Shown here: positions 23,823 through 35,280 of the stretch, piece by piece
Position numbering within the stretch: position 1 is the stretch's first letter
Layout of the letters: each line of letters opens with the position of its first letter
NCBI GenBank assembly: GCA_023525715.1
Contig: CM042012.1
Span: 61,587,205-61,651,204, forward strand
Origin: Cichorium intybus
Lineage: Eukaryota; Streptophyta; Magnoliopsida; Asterales; Asteraceae
Length of the DNA stretch: 64,000 bases
Direction of reading: 5' to 3'
Position numbers and translations under genes: made by a program
The notes under the pieces: model-generated
Databases searched by the model: none
What the model saw: only the letters and a program-made list of their open reading frames with translations
What the model was told of the DNA's origin: nothing

Positions 23823-24742
23823 CTTGGTTTGAGATGGTTCCAGGTGGTATTGCTGAACCTGGCATTAATTAGAGTGAGTTTACTTGGATTTGTGTGTGTA
23901 AGGGAGTTCTAATCTAAAACCCGAGCTAATAAAGTGTTTTTTCTTGCGTTTCTACGGTTGAATGAGTCAAAAAGGTAGAATTGGAAGCTCCCACTAAGAT
24001 AGTATTGTTATCTTTTGTTTGTAACTCTAGTCTATCTTTCAAATTCTTGATTGTTGTGAGTTGAGTATAATTGAGATTGTTTTTGAATATTGAGTATTGG
24101 ACCGGACTGTTGTGATACAGCCAAAGCTAGACAGGAGCACGATACGCGAGGTTTAGGAGTATCACACATTGATCCGACATCAGGTGAGTAGTTAATTATT
24201 GATTTTATTGATGAATTCTATAGTGGTTGAGTTGTTTATTGTAGAAAAAGGAAGTATTCCATGAATTTATTTTTGTGTATTGGTTTTTGTTTGACATAAC
24301 CATGTGTAGAGTTGGTGTAATAGATATGTGTGTTTGTTTTACTGAGGGACTGAGATCGTCCACCGAGATTGAGTTGAAAGAGATATCAAGAATTACAACC
24401 AATTAACAGTGATTACTCACTGAGCTCATGTAGCTCATAAATTGTTATTATTGTTGTTGTATTTTAGGTTCAGGTAGTGGCGATCGAGGGAAGCGCATCA
24501 CGGAGGGTTAGTTGAAGTTGGACTTGGACTGGACTGTTTATCCATGTATAGACTGTAGCTTATGTGAACCAGTTTTTGAAAGAACAAGTGTGTAACTTAT
24601 GATATGTTTAAACTAAAACTTAAACTTGGTTTTGATGTTTTCTTGTAAAACTTGTTACTCACTTTTAGTATTACACCACTAATTATGTGTATGTTTGATT
24701 AGCATATTTGGTGTATCTTAATTTGAGAAACTGGGCGTTACA
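23823..24742 (+). repeat. E1 3' LTR, right piece
   Basis: Resumes at CTTGGTTTGAGATGG, matching the 5' LTR from 10769, and ends GGGCGTTACA. The 57 bp corresponding to 10712-10768 are absent. The hairpin TGAGCT-CATGT-AGCTCA recurs at 24421-24437. Confidence 0.92.
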
Positions 24743-25095
24743 TCCAAAACATACACAACATATCAGTCACACATACCTTACCCCTATAAGAAAGAATACA
24801 ACATCACATCACATTAAACGTTCGTCTACCCCACGCAGTATGTTGAGCCGTGGCATCTTGCTCAGCACATCGAGCCGTGCGTACAAGTCTTGCTCTGTGC
24901 ATCTCGCCAGCTCCTCAGCACCTTGAGCCATGCATGCAAGTCTTGCTTTGTGCATCTTACCAGAAAAATATTGCTCCGTACCACATTGCTCAATACATCG
25001 AGCCATCCTATGTTTCTTAGTATGTCGAGCCACCCTATATTGCTCCATACGTCGAGGCACCCTATATTGCTCAGTGCGTGGAGCCCCTAACATCT
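24743..25095 (-). mobile_element. Minus-strand gypsy LTR remnant, right piece, with short-repeat array
   Basis: Continues the LTR interrupted at 10252. From about 24840 to 25090 there are roughly eight diverged units of about 28-36 bp, on the minus strand of the form GGCTCGAtgta-TGAGCAA. Several have GCTC/GAGC arms around 8 nt. The position relative to the CTCAC hairpin corresponds to the stem-loop array of E2. I cannot define the far end of this LTR. Confidence 0.5.
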
Positions 25096-27315
25096 ACATA
25101 CTAGACCTAGACCCACCTAGCACCATACACCAATACACCAACACATAATATACATCCAAACAACCTAGTACTGCCCACACACATCCTATAAGCACACACG
25201 AGCTACAACAAAGCACGTGTAACATCCACACATTATAGTGAGAAACTCACCTTGAACGAACAACTATAGAAATCTGTGGACCGACTTGCAGGGTCCCACC
25301 AAGCTCCACCCGCACACCTTATACTCCTATAAGGTATATAAAGTTACTAACAAGTATACTAGCTCAACCCTACTATAAATAGATACTTGTAGTATTACTT
25401 TTATTATTAAGTTTATATTTTAGCTTTTAAACTCAAACAAGGAATATGAAGATTCCCCTTATAGCCCATCCTACACCCAGCCAATTTAGGATATTTTTGC
25501 ACAGTCACTTAGTTCATATTTTTAGGAGTCCAAGGCTATAAAGCACTCACTCTAACTATTTTTATTCTATTTTCTACGAAGTAACCAAATTCAGGTATCA
25601 AAGTTGTGCAAACTCAGACCAGGTTGCAAAGATTGCCACTTTCAACATATTAAGAGTCTTTTATAAATTCTAAGAAAAATGAGGCATACATTAGACCCTA
25701 ATAGAAGAATACATGCCCTAACCTCATGCCAATTACATTCACCAATAATTCTAAGCGAATTCCACAAGTGGACTCAATAATTCAGACAATGAGCTGGACA
25801 AGACCCCAAAGAATTAGTCTAGGCTCCTAATGGGCTAAGAATTGGGAAATTTGGCATGAAAAAACTAGACACCTAAAATGAACTAGGGCCACTGACCTGA
25901 CTGTTAAATGAGTTTTTTTACAAGTTTTAATGATTTCCAAGGACAGAGGAATTAATATGTAAGAATTCTAGAGCACTCAGTGAAAATTGCCAATTTCACC
26001 TGGACTAAGCTTTAGATCAACTCAAACCCTTTTGAGGGAAGAAACTAGACACATAGAACATTTTAAGGATATAAGGCTTGGACCAAATAGATATATCCAT
26101 GATTTTATATGATATTTCTAATCTGACCTAAAAGCAGTGACATTTTCAAAAATCCAAACGTTACACTAGGGTTATGGTTTTCAACCCCAAACCCCTTAAG
26201 ACCTTCATTAAGACCATTAGGGTCTGAATAGACTTCAAGAGGCACTCAAAAAATCAGAAAAATTAGAAGTAACACCTTAAGCCAACGATGCGCAACCTTA
26301 CACATACACACACATCAACACACATGTTGGTGTGTGATTTGTGATAATCGACTAGCACCACCCTTCCTATATCCATATGGGACCAAGACTTCACACTAAG
26401 ACCATGATTCAGGTGAGAAGCATTTAGAACAAACCAACTCACCTCACACACATACACACACCCCCCCACAACCACGGTAGGGTATGGTGGTGGTGGTGTA
26501 CCACAACTAGAATAAAGGAGGAAAGACGTGGTGAACACGGTTTAGCACAAGAAGAAAGAAGGAATCCTTACCTGAAAAACCTTATAGCCCTTAACAATCC
26601 CCTTCCACTTAATCTTCTTCCTTCTTTCCATCCCCCACCTTCACGACATGCAGCAAGAACGAGGACAATTTGGTTATTCTCGGCTTGGCATTAGTCGATT
26701 AGGGTTTTTTGAGTGGGCAACTCATAATCAGATGCATCTATATCCTTATGGACGTGCTTACATGAGCTAGCTGAGGGCCAAGGGCTGCCGATTAGGGTTT
26801 TTTTGAGTGCCCTCCCTTCTTTTTTCCCGTCGTGATTCAACAGCCCAAGAAAATAAAAACATGCAACAATTGAAGATTTGCAACTTTGGTCCCTTAGGTT
26901 TGTGGTTGTAATTTCCTTTGCCCATTTTCCTTAGGCTATCTGATCCGAACCGTGTATAAGCTAATTGCATTCACTAAGTGACCTAAATTGTTAGCATATA
27001 TATTCCAAGGAAGCACATAGTAACAACAAACATGCAATAATGTATCCCGAATCAAGTCGTTCTAGTATGCATTTCTTGACTAGATTCATAGCCTATATTC
27101 TAGCATACACATATCACAATAATATCACAAACATAGCGTGGGTATTTGTAATCACAAAACTTACTTGGGCTCGGTTGACGGTTCGCATCGCATCTCTTCT
27201 TATAAAATTAACTTTTCAAATCATTTTCTTAAAGAAATGCCTCAGTTCTTTGTTTATGTTTATATTCACAAGACAGTTCATCCAATTCCCTCAAATCAAG
27301 GGTCTAATACCAACT
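25096..27315. other. Unresolved retroelement-derived noncoding sequence
   Basis: No credible gene. GTGAGAAACTCACC (about 25240), pyrimidine-rich leader-like stretches (26575-26640) and the sequence TCTAATACCAACT just before 27316 suggest minus-strand gypsy LTR and leader material; the last resembles a decayed tRNA-Met primer-binding site on the minus strand. A dyad around CATG at 26309-26336 (CACACATCAACA against TGTTGGTGTGTG) has one mismatch. Confidence 0.4.
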
Positions 27316-27698
27316 TGTAACGCCCCAAAATTTCTACCAACTTTTTTTTCTTTATTTTAAAATAAAAACCATAAATATAGTTTAGGGAATAATATTAAAA
27401 TCCATCATGTATTCAGTCAAAGTAAAAATATGTCCCAAAACGATACGATAAAATCCAATAACAAAATACTATAATAGAAGTGTCAAAATTATGAGATGTG
27501 CTGCCGTCACGCCAGACCCTTTCCTTCACCTGAAAATGTTTTAAAGTAAACGGATAAGCACAAAGCTTAGTGAGTTCCCAAAATACCATACATGCAACAC
27601 ACATCAAAACTAGTATCGGGGCACGACACGATCCTACCCTTGCGTGACACAACATCATCCTACCCATATCACATCACATAGTTGAGACACGACACAGT
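27316..27698 (-). mobile_element. G4: minus-strand gypsy LTR, left piece
   Basis: Starts TGTAACGCCCCAAAATTTC, the complement of the canonical ...GGGGCGTTACA LTR end. The hairpin TAAGC-ACAAA-GCTTA (27555-27569) sits beside GTGAG as in the other gypsy LTRs. At about 27600-27690 and again at 39195-39235 there are diverged repeats of the form CACGACACGATCCTACCC. A copia LTR is inserted at 27699. Confidence 0.75.
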
Positions 27699-28048
27699 TG
27701 TTGGAATAATGTCCAAGGTCATCAACTTGATAGAATACTTCTGATAAAAGGTGGAGTCCTTTTGGGTTGCCCTCAGAACCCAGAAAAACATTCAGAGTCA
27801 AATAAAGGAAAGGTTATTTAGTTTATTAATTTATAGAGAATTAATTGGAAACTAAATGAATAATTTAATTGGTAAATTAATCTAGAATTAATTTGGAACT
27901 AATTAAAGGGGGTGGATTGTAATTGATTAAAGATATAATCAATGGAACAAGTCCAGGGGGTGCGGTCGCCAAAAGGCTCCTAAGTTTGAAACCCTAGGAG
28001 CCTATGCACTATAAATAAAGGCCTTGGGGTGACACCCTAAGGCATCCC

Positions 28049-29383
28049 TGTTGAAAAATACGATAACTGATCTCCACGAACAAGGTTTTTATGCCTATTA
28101 CCGTGTGACAGATATGTATTTTATCTATATTATGCGGAATAAATAAGAGTTGCGGAATAAAATAAAGCGGTAAATCTAAACTAGACAGTATTTAAATAGA
28201 CAGAAAGCGGTAAATAAAGTAAATGTTAGAAGTTAGAGGTTAGATGTAATAAACGCCATTATCAACGATAACGTGTTTTTACAATAAGTAAAAAGGTTAG
28301 AAGTTAGAAGTTAGAAGTAAGAAATTAGATGTTAAATGTAATAAACGCCATTATCAACGATAACGTGTTTTTACAATAAATAAAAAAGGTTAGAAGTTAG
28401 AAGTTAGAAGTTAGATGTCTCGGTTAAATACAGTCCACATATGTTTTCGTTGTCACGGTTCAATTCGGGTGTATTGGAAGTTTGGTACAGTTGATTTATT
28501 ACAGTTTAAATAAATCAATAACGACACATATAATTTTAAAAGAACTTATCGATAGTTGCGGAAGATAGCGTTTTTCTTGATATGTCGATTTCTTGTTCTT
28601 CACGGTGAGATGATGTTTTGGTTATTTTTGGTGTCGGGTAGAGGTTGTTTAGAGGTTTGGAGTTTGGTGTCGGGTAAGGGTTGTTTAGAGGTTTGAGGTT
28701 TGGTGTCGGGTGGAGGTTTTGTTTCTTGCGGTTTTTCGGTTTGATCCTCGTTGCCAAATGCAGAGATTATAGAATTTTGAGGCTTCTGGTCGTGAGTATG
28801 CTTGAGGATAGTAAGTGTATGTTGTATTGTGTGTTTGAAATCAGCTAGAGGAAGCTTGTATTTATAGTCTGTTCCAGCGGAGATCGGGTCGCGATCTTTA
28901 TGGGATCGGGTCGCGATCTCGAGTGGTTCCCGCTTTTGTGCTGGCCACTACCCGACTCGGTGGAGTTGGTCGCTGAGATCGGGTCGCGATGGGATAAAGA
29001 TCGGGTCGCGATCTAGGTCGGGTCGCGATGGGTGGACGTTCGGGTCGCGATATCGTCGGGTTGCCATAGGCTCGCGATCCTTGGTCAGCAAAGCGTCACG
29101 TGTGTGTCATCACGATCGGGTCGCGATCTGGGTTGGATCGGGTCGCGATCTTCACTGTTCCAGCCTTTTTCTTCTTTTGTTTTGATTTTCTTCATTTCGC
29201 GACACATGAGCTGTTGGGTCGCGATTTCTGTCGCTGGGTGACATTTTTGCTCTTTGGTACATAGCGTCATTTTCTCCGGTTTGGTTGATCTCGAATTTAT
29301 GCAATCTGAAATAAACTGTTAATAAAAACATTTCGACTTATTTCAGTGATGGTCACATAAAAACATAAAAACATTATTCAACA
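28049..29383 (-). repeat. 3' LTR of the Sirevirus-like element (1,335 bp)
   Basis: On the minus strand: U3 with nine GGGTCGCGAT-type words (28882-29225), TATA box (complement of 28858-28867), and then a region with two copies of a block containing ATCAACGATAACGTG (28257-28383) separated by GTTAGAA repeats. Confidence 0.94.
28858..29225 (-). promoter_or_regulatory. TATA box and U3 palindrome cluster (GATCG-GGTCG-CGATC) of the Sirevirus-like LTR
   Basis: The 15-nt hyphenated palindrome GATCGGGTCGCGATC and close variants occur about nine times (e.g. 28882, 28904, 29114, 29135), ending about 20 bp from the minus-strand TATA box CTATAAATAC. The right LTR carries about 13 because of a 135-bp duplication. 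Confidence 0.78.
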
Positions 29384-30858
29384 ATTTCCCCCTATGTGAT
29401 CATTAATGAAATGAGGAGAAAAATGTTTGATTGAAATTCTTGAAATTTGGATAAGACATTTATAAAACCATATCACCTGTTTTGAAAGAGTGTGACTAGA
29501 TTTTACTTGTGTTTTGAAAAATGTTTGTCAAGAATATTTGTTTCTGAATCAAAGTCTTGAGTTCGATTATCAAAAGGTTTTTGTATATGTATTTTCATAA
29601 TATTCCTTAAGATTTTATAGCATTTATAAAGATGACAAGTGATCTTAATAGGTCGATTCAGATGAACGCTCACAGGTATAGCTCACACTTGACTGAGGTG
29701 TTTGTTTGTTCTGGGTGCAGAACGGGTGTATAATCACTAAAGATGAGTGATATCTCTCAGTTTGAAGGTGTTGACTTATGCTTAATGTGGATTTATACCT
29801 ATATACTTTAGTCACTTGGTCTTCATATTAGATAATCAATCACATAAGACTGGTTTCGGCATTACTCAGAGGGTTTCTTCATTCATGCCATTGATGTTCA
29901 CTCTCTCTCCGTCGGGAAATACATGTAGAGGGGTTTAGAAATTTTCATAGTGCAGTTTGCAACTAAGAATATTCAATTATGAAAGCTACAGTATCCCGGT
30001 AAATCTTCGGTTTTGAACAGCTATATTTGATAAAGCTATTGAGAATTCGTTGTTTTGCGAGGTGTCTGTCTTGATGGATTGTTGTTGTAAATCTTCTTTT
30101 TCTTTGGTGATGTGTTCACCTTTGTCTTTATCTTTTCTTGATTTGTGCGAATACATCTTGTGTAAAAGATATCTGATGTGGTTACCAATTGTGATTTGTT
30201 GACAGCATTTGTTGGATATGACTTTGTCGTTTCTTCATTTGTCAGATTCGTTATGCCAGATGATCAGTCTTTTCTTTTGAAGTGGTTTGATTGAGGATAG
30301 GGATAGGTGATATAATAGACAGTTTGTCTAATATATAAGAAAATGAAAGTATCGTCCCTGGTCATTTTGATATCTAAGCAAAAATGAGACTAGCATCACG
30401 GTATAAGAGTATAAATCCTATAAGTCATAATGAAAACACCTTTGCTCACAGAAATGAATTCCACTTAGCAGTTAAAGACGAGGCACAATTTCTCACATGG
30501 GTTTGGTTTTCATCTGAATCTCCTGATCTTATGTCCCTTTACAGATAAAATCGTTATAATTGAAATAAATTCAAAGGGAATAGGAGAATGTACACAACAA
30601 AAGTGTTTGAAATTTGAACCTTCTCTTTAATTAAGAATCAATATAACTGAGAACATTCATCGAGCATAAGTATCTGAAAATTTAGTCAAGAAGATGTTAA
30701 TCACATGGTTCTATAAAAGCTTATTATAACAAGTCTTTTATTGTATTTTTGAAGATTTGTTTTTCTGAATGTTTTTGGAAATTTTGGTTATTTGAATGTT
30801 TTTGGAAAATTTTGTTTATGAAAGTAAACACTCTTTTGTACAAACAAAAAGTAAGAGA
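29384..30858 (-). other. Polypurine tract and 3' noncoding region of the Sirevirus-like element
   Basis: The minus-strand polypurine tract ATAGGGGGAAAT abuts the 3' LTR (29384-29395). Between it and the pol stop codon lie about 1.46 kb without an open frame longer than about 60 codons, so there is no envelope-like ORF, which some Sireviruses carry here. Confidence 0.8.
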
Positions 30859-33800
30859 TTAGGGATGGATGTTATCTGGATTCAACATTCCTAGACGGCC
30901 TAGGAAGTATTGAAACTTGGTTTCGTCTAGTGCCTTAGTAAAGACATCGGCAATTTGATCTTCTGTGTTTATGAAGTGCAATTCGATATGACCTTTTTGT
31001 ATGTTGTCTTTGAGGAAATGATATCGAATATCAATGTGTTTTGTCATGGAATGGTGCACTGGATTGTGAGAAATGGCGATTGCGCTGGTTGAGTCACAAA
31101 ATATTGGAATTTGTGATACTTTGTAGCCATAGTCACGTAATTGAGTTTGCATCCACATGACTTGTGAACAGCAGCTTGCGGCAGCTACATATTCAGCTTC
31201 TGCAGTTGAAGTGGACACGCATGATTGTTTCTTTGAAGTCCAACTTACAAGTCTGCCTCCAAGAAATTGGCAAGAACCAGATGTGCTTTTTCTGTCTAGT
31301 CTGCATCCTCCATAGTCGGAGTCGGTGAAGGCATTAAGCTGAAAATCAGAGTTAGCTGGATACCAAAGGCCAAGAGATGGAGTTCCTTTAAGATATTTGA
31401 AAATTCTTTTCACAGCTATGGCATGAGATTCCATAGGATTGGCTTGGTATCTGGCACAGACACATGTAGAGAACATGATGTCGGGTCTGCTGGCTGTGAG
31501 GTATAGGAGTGATCCTATCATTCCTCGATATTTCTTTTGATCAACAGGCTTGCCATTTAAGTCTGCATCTAATTTGTAACCAAGGGCCATTGGGGTTTTT
31601 GCTGTATTTGAGTTGTCAAGAGAAAAACGAGTTAGAAGATTTTTAACATAATTTTGTTGATTGATGAAAATTCCATCTGACAATTGTTTGACTTGTAGTC
31701 CAAGAAAAGTAGTCATTTCTCCTATCATGCTCATCTCAAATTTGCTCTTCATCAAATCTGCAAACTTGATACTTAACGATTCATCAGTAGAACCAAAAAT
31801 AATGTCATCGACATATATTTGAACGATTAACAGATGTTTATTAAAAATTTTACGAAAGAGAGTTTGATCAATTGAACCTCTTTTGAATCCTGATTCTTCT
31901 AAAAATGTTGACAATGTTGAATACCAGGCTCGAGGTGCTTGTTTTAAGCCGTAAACTGCTTTTTGTAACTTAAAACTGTGATTTGGGAACTGTGGATCTT
32001 CAAAACCTGGAGGTTGTTGAATATACACATCACGATCAATATCTCCATGTAAAAATGCACATTTTACATCCATTTGATAAACTTTGAAGTTCTTGTGTGC
32101 TGCATATGCTAGAAAGATACGAATGGCTTCAAGTCTTGCAACTGGAGCATAAGTTTCATCGTAATCGATTCCTTCTTGTTGAGAATAGCCCTTGACGACA
32201 AGTCTTGCTTTGTTTCGACAGACTATGCCTTGATCATCAGTTTTGTTTCTGAAAACCCATCTTGAACCTACTACAGTAACATCGGGAGGAGTAGGAACAA
32301 GATCCCATACTTGGTTTCTTTCAAATTCAGCTAGTTCTTCTTGCATGGCTTTGACCCAGTCTGGATCTTTGAGAGCTGAATGGATGGTTTTGGGTTCAGT
32401 CATAGACAAGAATGCTCCGTATAAACATTCATTTGAGGAAGCGGCTCTTGTTTGAATACCAGAATTGGGATCTCCTATAATTTGTTCTGTAGGATGATTT
32501 CTGGTCCATTTGTTTAGGCGAGTTTTTTCAGGTATTTCGATTGGTGTTTCTATGTCCCATTGTTCTTCTTGGTCAGATGATTCTGTTGGGAATAGATTTT
32601 GGTTGTTGTCAGATATGTCTTTTTGGATTATAGGGTGAGAATGAGGTAAATAAGGTTCCCCCATAGATGATGCACTGGGATCATTTTGGACAGGTGGATT
32701 GGGAGTGTTTAAAGAGGAATTCAGTGTTGGTAATTCCCCCTCGACTTGACCTGCATTTTCTTGGTTTGATTGTGAAGTTTCTGCATCGGAGGTTCCTGTA
32801 GGAATTGTAGAAGATGTTAGAAATTCAGAACTATAAGCGGTTTTGGGTTGTTCAAAAAGTAAATCAAGATCAATTTCTATGTTCATGTCAGGAGATGGTG
32901 TTTGTGGAATTGGATTTTGAAAAATAGTATCTATCATTTGTGAACCAAAATGTTCACGATCCAATTTTCTGACATAAAATTCATCGAAGTGGACATCGGT
33001 ACTTTCTTCAATTACTCTTGTACGTTTGTTCAGTACTCGATAAGCAGCTGAGGTAAAAGAGTAACCAAGGAAAATTCCTTCGTCTGATCTTGATTCAAAT
33101 TTTGAAAGGTGATCTTTGTTATTCTTTATGAAGCATCGACAACCAAAAATATGAAAGAATTTGATGTTTGGTTTTCGGTTATTAATGACTTCATATGGTG
33201 TTTTATGAAGTTGTTTGTGGATTAAAGAACGATTTTGAGTATAGCAAGCTGTGGCTATTGCTTCTGCCCAGAAGTATTGTGGCAGATCAGCAAAGATGAG
33301 CATTGATCTTGCAGCTTCACACAGAGTTCGGTTCTTTCTTTCAACAACGCCGTTTTGTTGAGGAGTGTAAGGGGCTGAGAAGTTGTGTTCGATGCCTTTG
33401 TTTTTGAGAAATGAGTCTAGAGTTATGTTTTTGAACTCTAAACCATTGTCACTTCGGATTCTTCGAACTGGTCGTTTGAGCTTTAATTCAATCTGTTTGA
33501 TGAAGTTGATTATTTCTTCAGGTGCTTCTGACTTTAGCCTTAAAAAGAAAACCCAAGTAAAGCGTGAGTAATCATCAATAATAACAAGGATGTATTTCTT
33601 CCCTTTTATGCTTTGGGTTTTTGCAGGGCCGCAAAGATCAATGTGCAGTAATTCTAGTGGTTCGGATACACTAGATTCAGGAATGCTTTTATGAGAGGAT
33701 TTGGACAGTTTTCCTCCTTCACAAGCTGCACAAAGAGTTTCATTATCAAGTTTCAGAAGCGGCAGTCCGCGAACAAGATCATTTGCAATCAACTTGTTGA

Positions 33801-34275
33801 TGTAGCCGAAGTTGAGATGGGAAAGACGACGATGCCACAACCAGCTAATATCAGCTGAAGCTTTGGATAAGAGACAGATGTCTGGTTTTCCATAGATAAG
33901 GTCCATATCTAGTGGATACATGTTGCCTAGACGATCAGAATTGACTAGAATGGCTTTGGTCTTGGCATCCGTGATTATGCTTCGCTGTTTGGTGAAAAGA
34001 ACTTCATGATTGTTGTCACAAAGTTGTGATACGCTGATTAGGTTGTGTTTTAGGCCGTCAACGTAGGCTACTTTCTTGATGGTGAAGTGACCATTTGTTA
34101 TGTTTCCATAACCTTTGATTCTTGCAGTCATGTTATTTCCAAAAGTCACATCTTGTTTGGATTCTGTGGGTTTGAAGTCTCGTAGAAAGCTTTGGTTTCC
34201 TGTCATATGCTTGGAGCAGCCACTATCGATATACCATGTGCCATCCTTGGGCTCTCCAGCACAAAATGCCTGTAA
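30859..34275 (-). CDS. Sirevirus-like copia pol (protease, integrase, RT, RNase H)
   Basis: An uninterrupted frame of over 1,130 codons, the 3' part of a single polyprotein frame. Protease: WYIDSGCSKHMTG near 34200-34240. Integrase: LWHRRLSHLN...CAACEG zinc-binding region, then HIDLCGP, RSDNGLEF and VVERKNRT supplying Asp, Asp and Glu. RT: MDVKCAFLHGDI and YVDDIIFGS. RNase H: FTDSDYGGC, STAEAEYVA, FCDSTSAIAI and the tail ADVFTKALD. All visible catalytic residues are retained, consistent with the youth of the element. A TAA at the 5' edge (about 34276) separates it from the upstream part of the same frame. Confidence 0.93.
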   Translation of the reverse strand, partial: LQAFCAGEPKDGTWYIDSGCSKHMTGNQSFLRDFKPTESKQDVTFGNNMTARIKGYGNITNGHFTIKKVAYVDGLKHNLISVSQLCDNNHEVLFTKQRSIITDAKTKAILVNSDRLGNMYPLDMDLIYGKPDICLLSKASADISWLWHRRLSHLNFGYINKLIANDLVRGLPLLKLDNETLCAACEGGKLSKSSHKSIPESSVSEPLELLHIDLCGPAKTQSIKGKKYILVIIDDYSRFTWVFFLRLKSEAPEEIINFIKQIELKLKRPVRRIRSDNGLEFKNITLDSFLKNKGIEHNFSAPYTPQQNGVVERKNRTLCEAARSMLIFADLPQYFWAEAIATACYTQNRSLIHKQLHKTPYEVINNRKPNIKFFHIFGCRCFIKNNKDHLSKFESRSDEGIFLGYSFTSAAYRVLNKRTRVIEESTDVHFDEFYVRKLDREHFGSQMIDTIFQNPIPQTPSPDMNIEIDLDLLFEQPKTAYSSEFLTSSTIPTGTSDAETSQSNQENAGQVEGELPTLNSSLNTPNPPVQNDPSASSMGEPYLPHSHPIIQKDISDNNQNLFPTESSDQEEQWDIETPIEIPEKTRLNKWTRNHPTEQIIGDPNSGIQTRAASSNECLYGAFLSMTEPKTIHSALKDPDWVKAMQEELAEFERNQVWDLVPTPPDVTVVGSRWVFRNKTDDQGIVCRNKARLVVKGYSQQEGIDYDETYAPVARLEAIRIFLAYAAHKNFKVYQMDVKCAFLHGDIDRDVYIQQPPGFEDPQFPNHSFKLQKAVYGLKQAPRAWYSTLSTFLEESGFKRGSIDQTLFRKIFNKHLLIVQIYVDDIIFGSTDESLSIKFADLMKSKFEMSMIGEMTTFLGLQVKQLSDGIFINQQNYVKNLLTRFSLDNSNTAKTPMALGYKLDADLNGKPVDQKKYRGMIGSLLYLTASRPDIMFSTCVCARYQANPMESHAIAVKRIFKYLKGTPSLGLWYPANSDFQLNAFTDSDYGGCRLDRKSTSGSCQFLGGRLVSWTSKKQSCVSTSTAEAEYVAAASCCSQVMWMQTQLRDYGYKVSQIPIFCDSTSAIAISHNPVHHSMTKHIDIRYHFLKDNIQKGHIELHFINTEDQIADVFTKALDETKFQYFLGRLGMLNPDNIHP

Positions 34276-35280
34276 TTAGACAGAAATTTTAGGTACCCAA
34301 ACCATGGTGGGTCCTGATTTGTTAATGGTTTTTGATAATTTGGAATCATTGTAGTATTTGTTGATTGGACGGTATGGTTGCGGTTTAAGTTGATTTATTA
34401 GATTTTCCCAAAGTGAGATCTGTTTTTGAAAACCTGTCATTTGAAATGATTTCTGATTTTGTGAGAAGTATCCTATATGTGAAGTTCTGTTTGATAACCT
34501 TTCTTTGTATCTTGGATCTGAATGGTTTTGGAAAACACTTTGATGATGGAATGGAATTTGGTGAAATGATGGTTTCTGAAAGTTCCCTGAGAGATTGAAG
34601 TTTATCTTTTGAAAGCGATTTTGAATTGGTTTTTGAAACGGTTTTTGTTTTGGATTAAAGGTTTGTTTTTGTGGCACAGCGCTTGGTTTCAAAGGTTTTT
34701 CTTTGAAAACAATGGGCCTGCTTTGTTCTTTTGGTTTACAGACAGCTTGAATGGTTTGTTTATTTGTCTGTTGTTTCTTTGAATACTTTTGTCCCAGATT
34801 ATTCTTTCCAATAAAGGTTGAGTTTAAAGAGGGAAAGACAGTTGGAACAGAAGTACTGCCATTTTGATGATCAGAATTTTCTCCAGTTAAGAAATTTTCA
34901 AGTTTCATTGTGCCATCATTCATTGTTAGTTTAGTAGATCTCAATTGATGAGTTACTGAACTAGCAGAGTCTGATTCAGATTTTAAGACTCTTTTGAAAG
35001 ACTTTTTGGAAACAGTGAAAGCAGTATCATCTGGGCTACAGTTGATAACTGTTTCGTCATCTGAATCGTCCTCATTTGCAGATAAGAAAAAATCTGGTAG
35101 AGGCGATTTAGAGTTTTCACAAATTTTCCCATTTTTCTTTTCAGTCTCTTCATTTTCAAAAGATTCTCTTCCAATTCCCGGTTTATAATTCGTATCAATT
35201 TTGCCAGTTCCTAAGTTATTTGCTTTAGTGAAAACATCATCACTCAATTTTCTGGCAATATTGATAGAATCCAGTTTTCC
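34276..35280 (-). pseudogene. Sirevirus-like gag-protease linker segment
   Basis: Same frame as pol and gag, bounded by TAA codons at about 34276 and 35281. It is low-complexity and basic: acidic/Ser-rich at first (NEDDSDDETV), then rich in Gln, Lys, Phe and Asn (KPFQKPIQNRFQK). No catalytic motif is seen. Long linkers of this type occur in Sireviruses; function is unknown. Confidence 0.75.

Larger units (their letters stand above)
10253..24742 (+). mobile_element. E1: degenerate Ty3/gypsy chromovirus, interrupted by E2
   Basis: LTRs at 10253-11696 and at 16554-16970 plus 23823-24742 both run TGTAATACCG...GGGCGTTACA. The flanking 5-mers are TCTAA (10248-10252) and TCCAA (24743-24747), a target duplication with one mismatch. 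The internal order gag, protease, reverse transcriptase, RNase H, integrase and chromodomain defines a Ty3/gypsy chromovirus. Many stop codons, frameshifts and clear LTR divergence show an old, inactive copy. Confidence 0.92.

Noticed and set aside
27040..27360. 106-codon hydrophobic frame as a membrane protein
   Set aside because: It spans the LTR edge at 27316 and a decayed primer-binding site; retroelement noncoding sequence.
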